Source: Oscillatoria sp. SIO1A7
GTDB taxonomy: Bacteria > Cyanobacteriota > Cyanobacteriia > Cyanobacteriales > Laspinemataceae
Length of the DNA stretch: 64,000 nucleotides
Direction of reading: 5' to 3'
Assembly (NCBI GenBank): GCA_010672965.1
Contig: JAAHFN010000006.1
Location: 1 to 64,000 of the forward strand
The translations under genes and the position numbers were made by a program. Below the pieces are notes generated by a model. It did not search any database. It was not told the origin of the DNA and was given only the letters and a program-made list of their open reading frames with translations. This document shows positions 33,890 to 41,765 of this stretch, one piece after another. Within the stretch, counting starts at the first letter, position 1. The number at the start of each line of letters is the position of its first letter.

Positions 33890-36800
33890 CCCGCTTTGCT
33901 CCCATATTAGCCCTCATGTTATGGTCTGGCCCAGTGGCAGTAGCGATCGAGCCAGAACCGATCCTCGTCGCCCAAGACAATAGCCAGACCGCACCGCTAT
34001 TGCAACAAGAAGGAAGCCTGTCTCCGGGGGATAGGACCCTAGATGATGGCAAGCTCTACGACAGCTACAGTTTTCAAGGTCGAGCCGGACAGACGGTGAC
34101 AATTTCTGTAGAGAGCGACGAATTTGATACCTATTTGACTTTGCTCGACGCCGACGGGGAAAAAATAGCAGAAAACGACGACAGCGCTGGTAATAATAAC
34201 TCGGCGATCGTCGCGACCTTGCCGGAGGATGGCAGCTATGAGGTTATTGTTAATAGCTACAATGCTAATGGCCGAGGTAAATACGCTCTAGAAGTTAGGC
34301 CGGCGACTGAAGCAGATATCCGCCGCGCTGCTGCAGATCGCCTTTACCAAGAAGCGAAGCAACTGCGCGGGCAACGAACGCCAGAATCATTACGAGGGGC
34401 AAGAGACAAACTGGAAGAAGCACTACTTATATATCGAGAGTTGGGCGATATAGCAGGAGAAGCCCTCACTATCTACAGTATTGGCACAGTTTATTTCGAC
34501 TTCAAAGACAAACAGGAAGCCTTATCGTACTACAACCAAGCCTTGCCCCTTTATCGGCAAGCAGGGGATGTCTCGCGAGAAGCGACTGCCCTCAACAATG
34601 TTGGCTGGGTTTACTCCTTCTTCGGAGAGAAACAGGAAGCCTTATCGTACTACAACCGAGCCTTGCCCCTTTATCGGCAAGCGGGGGATATCTCGGGAGA
34701 AGCCATCACCCTCAACAATATTGGCAAGGCTTACTCAGACTTAGGAGAGAAACAAGAAGCGTTATCCTACTACAACCGAGCCCTGCCCCTTTCTCGGCAA
34801 GCGGGGGATATCTCGGGAGAAGCCCTAACTCTTAATGGTATTGGCCTGCTTCACTCCAACTTAGGAAACAAACAAAAAGCCTTATCCTACTACAACCGAG
34901 CCTTATCCCTTTATCGGCAAGCGGGGGATATCTCGGGAGAAGCCGATACCCTCAACAATATTGGCGCGGTTTACTCCTTCTTGGGAGAGAAACAAGAAGC
35001 CTTATCCTACTACAACCAAGCCCTGCTTCTTAGCAGGCAAGCGGGGGATATCTCGGGAGAAGCAGTAACCCTCAATAGTGTTGGCCTGCTTTACTCAGAT
35101 TTAGGAGAGAAACAGGAAGCCCTATCCTACTTAAACCAAGCCCTGCCCCTAACTCGGCAAGCGGGGTATATCTCGGGAGAAGCCACTACTCTCAATGATA
35201 TTGGTTTGGTTTATTCAGATTTGGGAGACAAGCAGAAAGCCTTATCCTACTACAACCAATCCCTGCTTCTTAGCAGGCAAGCGGGCGATATCTCGGGAGA
35301 AGCCATCACCCTCAGCAATATTGGCAATGTTTACAGAGACTTGGGAGACCAGCAGCAGGCGTTGTCTTACTTAAACCAAGCCCTGCCTCTTGCTAGGGAA
35401 GCGGGTAATAAGGAAAAAGAAGCAACTGTTCTACATAATCTTGGCAAAGTTCACTATTTCTTGGGAGACCGAGAACGGGCTTTATCTTACTTAAGCCAAG
35501 CCTTGCTGTTCGATCGCCAAACCGGCTACAAAGCAGGAGAAGCCGCCACCCTCAACAGTATTGGCGAAGTAGAATTTGTTTTGGGAGACAAACAGCAAGC
35601 CTTATCCCACTACAACGAAGCCCTGCCCCTTTCTCGGCAAGCGGGCGATAAGGGACGAGAAGCCATTATCCTCAACAACATTGGCGAAATAGAATACTCC
35701 TTGGGAGACCCACAAGAAGCTTTATCCTACTTAAACCAATCCCTGCCCCTTCGCAGACAAACCGGGGACAAGGGAGGAGAAGCAAAGACCCTTGGCAATA
35801 TTGCCAAAGTCAAGCGCGCCCGAGGCCAGCTAGAGGAGGCTCTAAATAATATTGAAGCGGCAATTAAGATAATTGAAAATCTGCGGACAAAAATTGCCAG
35901 CCAAGAGCTGCGCACTTCTTACTTTGCTCAAAACCAAGATGCTTACGAATTTTACATCGACCTGCTGATAGAGCTGCACCGACAAAATCCCGATCGCGGC
36001 TACGACGGTCGAGCCCTCCACGCCAGCGAACGGGCTCGGGCTCGATCGCTCCTAGAACTTCTGGAAGAGGCGGGGGCGGATATTCGTACTGGCGTAGCTC
36101 CAGAACTGCGGGAGAAAGAACGCCGCTTGCAACAGCGCATCAATGCTACGGCTTCTCGGCAAAGCGAATTGCTCTCCGGGGAAGGCGATCGAGCAGAAGC
36201 CGTTAACAAAGAATTGGCTAATTTATTGCGGGAACTAGAGGAAGTCCGAGGGGAAATTCGCCTTAGCAGTCCTGGCTACGCTGCCCTGACCCAGCCCCAG
36301 CCCCTACAACTAGAAGAAATTCAAAAACAAATTCTCGACGAACAGACCCTGCTGCTGCAATATTCTCTCGGAGAAGAACGCAGCTATCTTTGGGCTGTCA
36401 GCAAGACGGGCATCGCCACTTACGAGCTGCCGGGACGAGAAGAAGTAGAAAAAGCCGCTCGCAATTTTCGCGACTATTTAACCATTCCCAGCTTAAGAAT
36501 CCGAGGCAAAAGGGCCGCGCAAATAGCTGGAGCCTTGAGCGAAACGATCCTCGGACCGGTTGCTTCCCAGCTCGGCGACGGACAATACGATCGCTTGCTG
36601 ATTGTCAGCGACGGAGCCTTAAATTACATTCCCTTTGCTGCTCTTACAATACCCAAAGCTGCAAGGGAAGCAGCTTCGGTTCCCAAACCTCTAATCGTGG
36701 ATTATGAAATTGTCAATTTACCATCCGCCTCAACTCTGGAAATTTTGCGGCGCGACCTGCGCGATCGCCTAAGTTCTGCCCCCAAAACCGTTGCTATCCT

Positions 36801-37539
36801 CGCCGATCCGGTTTTCGATGCAGAGGACGATCGCGTTGCCGGCAATGCAGAAGCAGATGTGGCGATAGAGCCGATAGAGCCAAAGGAACCAGAGCAAAGA
36901 AAACCGGAATTGGCAATACGGGGAGTATTAGAAAGAGCTGCAAGAGCTGCTGGGATTGAATGGAGGAGACTGCCGGGAACCCGCGAGGAGGCCAAGGCGA
37001 TTATGGCTTTAGTTCCGCCGGGACAGCGCCAAGAGATGCTCGATTTCGATGCCAGCCAGGAAATGGCGAAAAATCCAGAACTGAGCCAATATCGCATTCT
37101 CCATTTCGCCACCCACGGATTTGCCAATTCTGAAAATCCAGAGCTATCGGGAATTGTCATGTCTTTGGTGGATGAAAACGGCAGCCCGCAAAATGGCTAT
37201 CTGCGACTGCACGATATTTACAATCTCGAATTTGGGGCAGAGTTAGTGGTACTTTCTGCCTGTCAAACTGGATTGGGCAAGGAGATTCGCGGCGAAGGGC
37301 TGGTGGGTTTAACTCGCGGTTTCATGTATGCTGGAGCGCCGCGAGTGGTAGTTAGTCTCTGGAGCGTTGAAGATAGGGCGACGGCAGAGTTGATGGCTAT
37401 CTTTTATCAAAAAATGCTCGAAGAAAATCTGGCACCAGCGGCAGCCCTGCGAGCCGCCCAAATCGAAATTTGGCAGCAAAAGGAATGGCAGAATCCCTAT
37501 TATTGGGCTGCTTTTGGGTTGCAGGGGGAGTGGCGGTAA
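33880..37539 (+). CDS. PPC-TPR-CHAT protease-like protein
   Basis: 1219 residues from this start. A likely signal peptide (RFAPILALMLWSGPVAVA) is followed by a pre-peptidase C-terminal-like domain (about 35-137), eleven to twelve 40-residue tetratricopeptide repeats whose DNA repeats with a 120-base period (34430-35830), a coiled segment, and a C-terminal CHAT domain with H1079 (HFATHGF) and C1128 (LSACQTG). CHAT proteins are caspase-like; a secreted TPR version may bind and process partner proteins in the periplasm, which is inferred. Start choice: ATGs at 33790, 33859 and 33880 all lie in repeat DNA and none has a ribosome site. I took 33880 because it puts the hydrophobic signal at the N-terminus. 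Confidence 0.85.
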   Translation: MPNSRFAPILALMLWSGPVAVAIEPEPILVAQDNSQTAPLLQQEGSLSPGDRTLDDGKLYDSYSFQGRAGQTVTISVESDEFDTYLTLLDADGEKIAENDDSAGNNNSAIVATLPEDGSYEVIVNSYNANGRGKYALEVRPATEADIRRAAADRLYQEAKQLRGQRTPESLRGARDKLEEALLIYRELGDIAGEALTIYSIGTVYFDFKDKQEALSYYNQALPLYRQAGDVSREATALNNVGWVYSFFGEKQEALSYYNRALPLYRQAGDISGEAITLNNIGKAYSDLGEKQEALSYYNRALPLSRQAGDISGEALTLNGIGLLHSNLGNKQKALSYYNRALSLYRQAGDISGEADTLNNIGAVYSFLGEKQEALSYYNQALLLSRQAGDISGEAVTLNSVGLLYSDLGEKQEALSYLNQALPLTRQAGYISGEATTLNDIGLVYSDLGDKQKALSYYNQSLLLSRQAGDISGEAITLSNIGNVYRDLGDQQQALSYLNQALPLAREAGNKEKEATVLHNLGKVHYFLGDRERALSYLSQALLFDRQTGYKAGEAATLNSIGEVEFVLGDKQQALSHYNEALPLSRQAGDKGREAIILNNIGEIEYSLGDPQEALSYLNQSLPLRRQTGDKGGEAKTLGNIAKVKRARGQLEEALNNIEAAIKIIENLRTKIASQELRTSYFAQNQDAYEFYIDLLIELHRQNPDRGYDGRALHASERARARSLLELLEEAGADIRTGVAPELREKERRLQQRINATASRQSELLSGEGDRAEAVNKELANLLRELEEVRGEIRLSSPGYAALTQPQPLQLEEIQKQILDEQTLLLQYSLGEERSYLWAVSKTGIATYELPGREEVEKAARNFRDYLTIPSLRIRGKRAAQIAGALSETILGPVASQLGDGQYDRLLIVSDGALNYIPFAALTIPKAAREAASVPKPLIVDYEIVNLPSASTLEILRRDLRDRLSSAPKTVAILADPVFDAEDDRVAGNAEADVAIEPIEPKEPEQRKPELAIRGVLERAARAAGIEWRRLPGTREEAKAIMALVPPGQRQEMLDFDASQEMAKNPELSQYRILHFATHGFANSENPELSGIVMSLVDENGSPQNGYLRLHDIYNLEFGAELVVLSACQTGLGKEIRGEGLVGLTRGFMYAGAPRVVVSLWSVEDRATAELMAIFYQKMLEENLAPAAALRAAQIEIWQQKEWQNPYYWAAFGLQGEWR

Positions 37540-37541
37540 TT

Positions 37542-37597
37542 AGGAGTTTTGAGTTTTGAGTTTTGAGTTTTGAGTTTTGAGTTTTGAGTTTTGAGTT
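37542..37597. repeat. TTTTGAG heptamer repeat
   Basis: Eight near-perfect tandem copies of TTTTGAG right after the CHAT stop codon. The same heptamer occurs at 11675-11710, 29094-29120 and, in the other orientation, at about 37805-37835. Confidence 0.9.
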
Positions 37598-37612
37598 GGA
37601 CAAATTATTTTT

Positions 37613-37777
37613 GAAGCTGCAACAAATAAAGCAAATAAAGACTTTATTCACCGTTCGGGCTGAGCCCTGAGCCTGGTCGTTGCGGTCGAAGCCCAGTCCG
37701 AGGTATAGGCTATGCCCCAGAGGGCAGGCTTACGCCTACGACAAGCTCAGCCCGAACGGTGAATTTGTTGCAGCTTC
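37613..37777. repeat. Two-layer inverted-repeat element (GAAGCTGCAACAAAT outer, CCGTTCGGGCTGAG inner)
   Basis: Outer 15-base ends GAAGCTGCAACAAAT (37613-37627) and perfect complement (37763-37777). The inner arms TTCACCGTTCGGGCTGAG and complement enclose CTATGCCCCAGAGGGCAGGC. Relatives of the inner part are translated inside the STAND ATPase (19871-20148). Confidence 0.75.
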
Positions 37778-37929
37778 ATACAGAAATGATCTTAAAGCTC
37801 TTCAACTTAAAACTCAAAACTCAAAACTCAAAACTTTAATCTAGGTCCGTGGCGGGGCTTCTGGTCTCCCAGGCCCATTCCACCGGGCGAGAATCCATAA
37901 AAAGGAGATAAGATATCCAAGGACATTGT

Positions 37930-38100
37930 ATCCGGGTTGGAAAATCTGGGTGCTAGTGTGGGGTGCCCGGGGACAATAACCGACTAAAGCAGGTAAATAT
38001 TGCTTTAAGGCTAGGGTGTTGACTCTGTGGGTTTCCCTACAGCCTACCGCCAGACCCTAATTTAGGGCCAGCCTGATTTCCTGCCTGGGTGCGAAAAGGG
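37930..38100 (+). promoter_or_regulatory. Candidate cobalamin riboswitch upstream of cbiX (weak)
   Basis: The leader of the cobalt-chelatase gene has a GGTGCCCGG segment (about 37960), a CCTACAGCCTACCGCCAGAC segment (about 38038-38057) and, just before the gene, AGCCTGATTTCCTGCC (about 38073-38088), which resembles a B12 box. Spacing and gene context fit cobalamin control. The conserved core is degenerate, so this is a hypothesis only. Confidence 0.25.
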
Positions 38101-38113
38101 AGCAATATTATTA

Positions 38114-39220
38114 ATGCTGAGCTTAGAGAAAACCGATTTAAGTCAATTAGATCGTGAAGGTGCTTTGTCGCCTCTACCATTAAAACGCCCTTTATTGACC
38201 ATCGGTCACGGGACGCGAGACGAGCAAGGAAGGCAGAGATTCCTAGATTTTTCTGCTGCCTACCAGGCGCTAGACCCTTCCCGTCCGGTGGTGCCTTGTT
38301 TTCTGGAGCTGACTGGCCCGACGATTCAGGAGGGAATAGAGCAATGCGTGGCTCAGGGCTATCGGGAATTCTCGGTTTTGGCAATACTGCTGTTTGCGGC
38401 GCGACATAATAAGTTCGACGTGACTAACGAACTCGATCGCGCCCGAGAACGCTATCCGGAACTGAAGTTTCACTACGGCCGGCCTTTTGGAGTTGCGCCG
38501 GAAATTTTGGATTTGTGGCGATCGCGTTTGGAGCAACTAGACGGTCCTCGCTTCAATCCGGAGCAAATCCCGCGATCGCAGACGGTACTTTTATTTGTAG
38601 GACGCGGCTCCAGCGACCCAGATGCCAATGGCGATACTTATAAAATGGCTCGGATGCTCTGGGAGGGCAGCGGTTACCAAACTGTAGAAACCTGTTTTAT
38701 CGGCATCACTCACCCTCGCCTAGAAGAAGGCTTCCGCCGCGCTCGCTTATACCAGCCGAAGCGGATTATCGTCTTGCCTTACTTTTTATTTACTGGAGTT
38801 CTGGTTAAAAAGATTTTCCGAGTAGCGGCGGAGCAGGAGGAGCAATATCCCGATGTTTCGATCGCCTGCCTGCCAGAGATGGACATTCAGCCGCAGTTGC
38901 TAGATCTGCTGCGCCAGCGGGAAATAGAAACCCAGGTTGGACAAGTGCAGATGAACTGCGAAATGTGCAAGTTTCGCTTAGCAGCTTTGGAATCCGGCGA
39001 CGCGCATAACGGGCATAGTCACGGGCACAGTCACGGCCATAGTCACGGCCATAGTCACGGGCACAGTCACGGGCATAGTCACGGCCACAGTCACGGCCAC
39101 AGTCATGGGCATAACGGCCATAGTCACGGTCACAGTCATGGGCACGAACATTCTCATGCTGCTGAAGATCCCTACGCGAATCCGGAGCAATACCATCAGC
39201 GCATTTGGCAAGCGCCGTAA
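38114..39220 (+). CDS. cbiX: Sirohydrochlorin cobaltochelatase with His-rich tail
   Basis: 368 residues. It inserts cobalt into sirohydrochlorin in the anaerobic cobalamin route. Two tandem CbiX modules are visible: the first begins [16 protein letters not shown] with the metal-ligand histidine and later [12 protein letters not shown]; the second contains [16 protein letters not shown] and [13 protein letters not shown]. After the chelatase part, [11 protein letters not shown] provides a CxxC pair. A tail of about 15 HGHS units (about residues 300-345) is encoded by 12-base DNA repeats and would store or deliver cobalt or nickel. The second module has GRGSS where the first has GHGTR, so one active site may be altered. 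Confidence 0.88.
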   Translation: MLSLEKTDLSQLDREGALSPLPLKRPLLTIGHGTRDEQGRQRFLDFSAAYQALDPSRPVVPCFLELTGPTIQEGIEQCVAQGYREFSVLAILLFAARHNKFDVTNELDRARERYPELKFHYGRPFGVAPEILDLWRSRLEQLDGPRFNPEQIPRSQTVLLFVGRGSSDPDANGDTYKMARMLWEGSGYQTVETCFIGITHPRLEEGFRRARLYQPKRIIVLPYFLFTGVLVKKIFRVAAEQEEQYPDVSIACLPEMDIQPQLLDLLRQREIETQVGQVQMNCEMCKFRLAALESGDAHNGHSHGHSHGHSHGHSHGHSHGHSHGHSHGHSHGHNGHSHGHSHGHEHSHAAEDPYANPEQYHQRIWQAP

Positions 39221-39439
39221 GAGGGAGTGTGGGGAGCCGCCTACGGAGAGAGGGGAGCCGCCTACGGAGTGTGGGGAGTGTGGGGAGCCGCCTACGGAGT
39301 GTGGGGAGTGTGGGGAGAATTTTTTCTGGTTCTTCCCACCCCTGCGACCCTTCCCTCTCTTCCCCATCTCTGCCTAAAGACCTCCCACACCTCCGACCCT
39401 TCCCACAAGTCCCAAACTTCCCACACGTCCTACACTCCC
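39221..39439. repeat. G-rich then C-rich minisatellite
   Basis: GTGTGGGGAG and GGGAGCCGCCTACGGAG units (39224-39321) are followed by CCCACACCTCC-like units (39340-39440). It is the same inverted arrangement as inside 1866-2237. Short frames reading through it are artefacts. Confidence 0.8.
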
Positions 39440-39535
39440 CACATTTCCCAAAGGAAACCCACCCGCTGCCGCGATACCATCAATTGCGTCGTCAGCGGGT
39501 TTTTGGGCTGGGCTATCTTCCCATCCGGGCTAGCT
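39440..39535. repeat. 96-bp block with terminator-like hairpin, copy 1
   Basis: From CACATTTCCCAAAGGAAACC to CATCCGGGCTAGCT. It contains arms ACCCGCTG (39461-39468) and CAGCGGGT (39493-39500) followed by four more T. A second copy at 40031-40126 differs at about two positions. It is possibly a small transcript or the end of one. Confidence 0.7.
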
Positions 39536-39610
39536 TAGGCGTGCCTTTCCAGTCAATTTTTAGGTTTAAGGGACTGCCCCTGCACGGAATTCGCGCATTC
39601 AAAATTCGCC

Positions 39611-39705
39611 AGGACTTACGCTCATGTCTCTATATCTGGTAGGGGTCAACGGCCGGAGTACCCCTACACAAAGGGGCGCATCTGTACAAGCCGCGCGTAA
39701 GTCCT
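39611..39705. repeat. AGGACTTACGCA-family element
   Basis: Ends AGGACTTACGCTCATG and GCGCGTAAGTCCT; the centre pairs GGTAGGGGTCAACGGCCGG with the following GTACCCCTAC. Nearby, GCGCATTC and GGCGAATTCGCGCATTCAAA repeat on both sides. The rest of 39706-39894 shows no gene. Confidence 0.7.
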
Positions 39706-39894
39706 GTTCGCGCATTGGCGAATTCGCGCATTCAAAATACCTGCCGCCCTGGACTAGATGCAAGGCAAGCGACCTCGCCGGCAATTAGGGAGCGATCGCC
39801 CCATAGCCCCTGTCGCAGGGCAAGCGAGCAGCCCGTGCAAAACAAGGTAAGTCCTTGTAGAATCAAGAAAAGGTAAAGAGGTCCTCGCCCAAAT

Positions 39895-40030
39895 AGGGGA
39901 GTGTGGGGAGAGGGGGGAGTGTGGGGAGAGAGGGGAGTGTGGGGAGAGAATTGTCTTCCAAACTTCCCACACCTCCCACACCTCCCACATTTCCCACACC
40001 TCCCACCCTTCCCATACGTCCGAAAGTCCC
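39895..40030. repeat. G-rich then C-rich minisatellite, second copy
   Basis: GTGTGGGGAG units (39899-39947) are followed by CTTCCCACACCTCC units (39960-40020), again directly before a copy of the 96-bp block. The minisatellite and block appear to have been duplicated together. Confidence 0.8.
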
Positions 40031-40126
40031 CACATTTCCCAAAGGAAACCCACCCGCTGCCGCGATACCATCTATTGCTTCGTCAGCGGGTTTTTGGGCT
40101 GGGCTATCTTCCCATCCGGGCTAGCT
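40031..40126. repeat. 96-bp block with terminator-like hairpin, copy 2
   Basis: Nearly identical to 39440-39535 (two differences, both in the hairpin loop region). The stem and T run are preserved. The sequence after it up to 40591 shows no gene. Confidence 0.7.
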
Positions 40127-40591
40127 ATTGGAGGCGTGCCAATGGACAAGTTTGCCCCAAGTCCAAGGCATACCCCTAGCAGTCCGTTTTTTTTGAGGGG
40201 GAAAGTTTGTCGAGTGAAAATGCCTCCTTGCTAAAGTTTACTTTTGTGAGTTTCAAAGGGTCGCGGCTAGCCGTGGCCCTGATTTGTATGCCCCCTCATG
40301 GGAAGCTATAGATGTATATTACCATAGTTTTGCGAGAATTTCAACCTCATAGGCAGAAATTTTCTGGACTTTCTGCACTTTATTCAGCTTGTGCAAGGCT
40401 TGTATAGCCAAAGGCGATCGCCCTGTTGCCCCTGTCTCGGACATGCCAGCGATCGCAAAACAAGATTATTCTTTCTATATATATAGCACTACAGACCAAG
40501 GTTAGGACGGTTAGAAAGCGCCAATAGCTAAGCTGGCAAGACTTTGACGCTCTAGCTGACCGCTCTCTTGCTGACTGCTTACTGCTATATT

Positions 40592-40918
40592 AGGACTTAC
40601 GCAAATTGCCTTGTGCGCCCTAATTGTAGGGGTCAACGGCCGTTGACCCTACCAGATATAGAGCTAATGCATAAGTCCTGTATATAAAATATAATTCCTT
40701 CTTCCGGCTGGCGATCTATTGTCATTAGAACTTACGCAAATTGTCTTGTTAAACCCTAAATGTAGGGGCAATTAGCTATCGCCCCTACCAGATACAGGTT
40801 TAATGCGTAAGTCCTGGTCATATAAAACAGGACTTACGCATACCCGGAAAGCCAATACTATCCGTAGGGGTACTCCGGCCGTTGACCCCTACCACATATA
40901 GAGTTAATGCGTAGGTCC
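40592..40918. repeat. Three consecutive AGGACTTACGCA-family elements
   Basis: Copies at 40592-40679, 40727-40815 and 40829-40918. Each starts A(G/A)GACTTACGCA or AGAACTTACGCA and ends ATGC(G/A)TA(A/G)GTCC, with a central GTAGGGG palindrome. GGTCATATAAAA stands on both sides of the third copy. They lie between long minisatellites and the DUF6717-like gene. Confidence 0.75.
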
Positions 40919-40937
40919 CGGTCATATAAAAGTCATG

Positions 40938-41303
40938 TCATTTCTTGAGTGTGCCCAACTTTTCTGCTTTGCAGTAAATTTTCTGGGGAGTTTCGCTAAA
41001 ATACCGGAACAAAGCGGGACATAGCCACCCTTCCATATTTTTAGCAGTCCACCTATACCAATGCCCGCCGTATTCTTCTCGCAGCCAAGTCAGTTCTGCT
41101 TGGTATTCGGGGAAAGGGTTTTGGGAAAAGAATAATTTAAATCCCCATTTGGCGTTGGGAATATCTGCAACCATAAGATCGAGCATTTGAGGAATGCCGC
41201 TTACAAATGGCTCGCGGATGAGTCCGGCGCGATCGTCGTCAAAAACCCAAGTCTCTTCATCGAGATAGGGATAAATAACCATAATGGTATTAGACATATC
41301 CAA
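40938..41303 (-). CDS. DUF6717-like small protein
   Basis: 121 residues: IMVIYPYLDEETWVFDD, ... LIREPFVSGIPQMLDLMV, ... LTWLREEYGGHWYR and EGWLCPALFRYF. This matches, from memory, the uncharacterised DUF6717 family found in many bacteria. Soluble, no catalytic motif, no signal peptide. Either of two nearby starts (MDMSN or MSN) is possible. Function unknown. Confidence 0.65.
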   Translation of the reverse strand: MDMSNTIMVIYPYLDEETWVFDDDRAGLIREPFVSGIPQMLDLMVADIPNAKWGFKLFFSQNPFPEYQAELTWLREEYGGHWYRWTAKNMEGWLCPALFRYFSETPQKIYCKAEKLGTLKK

Positions 41304-41446
41304 TTCGGTTAAAAAATTACACTCGTAATAAAGGTGTAGGGATGTAGGGGCGACAGCATTCCCGAGATAACCTTGGCTTATAAGGAAAATTTATTATAAT
41401 GGAATGCTTCGCCCTAGAAAGCCCGGGAACCCAACGACAACATCAA

Positions 41447-41750
41447 AAAGGTTATCAAATTGATGTGAGGTTGCCAATTTATGTGAGGTTGCCACCGGCA
41501 TTGCATCCCAGTACGAGAATTACCGTTATACAGCCGAGATAGTTGTGGGGATGCTGTCGCCCCCTACGTTTTGTTCGTTACACTTATTTGAGAACCGCCA
41601 TAATGATAAAGATATAGCGGTTCACACGCTTGATGTGAGGTTTCTGGGGCGAAGCATCCCAGTACGAGAATTACCGTTATACAGCCGAGATAGTTGTGGG
41701 GATGCTGTCGCCCCTACGTTTTCGTTCATTGCACTTATTTGAGCAACCCT
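41447..41750. repeat. Two tandem AGCGGTTCTCA-family elements
   Basis: Copies at about 41447-41599 and 41616-41750 share CAGTACGAGAATTACCGTTA and AGATAGTTGTGGGGATGCTG and end TTATTTGAGAACCGC or similar. They are nearly identical to each other in the middle, so the second may be a recent duplicate. They fill the gap 41304-41765. Confidence 0.75.
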
Positions 41751-41765
41751 ATCTCCGCTAACTGC

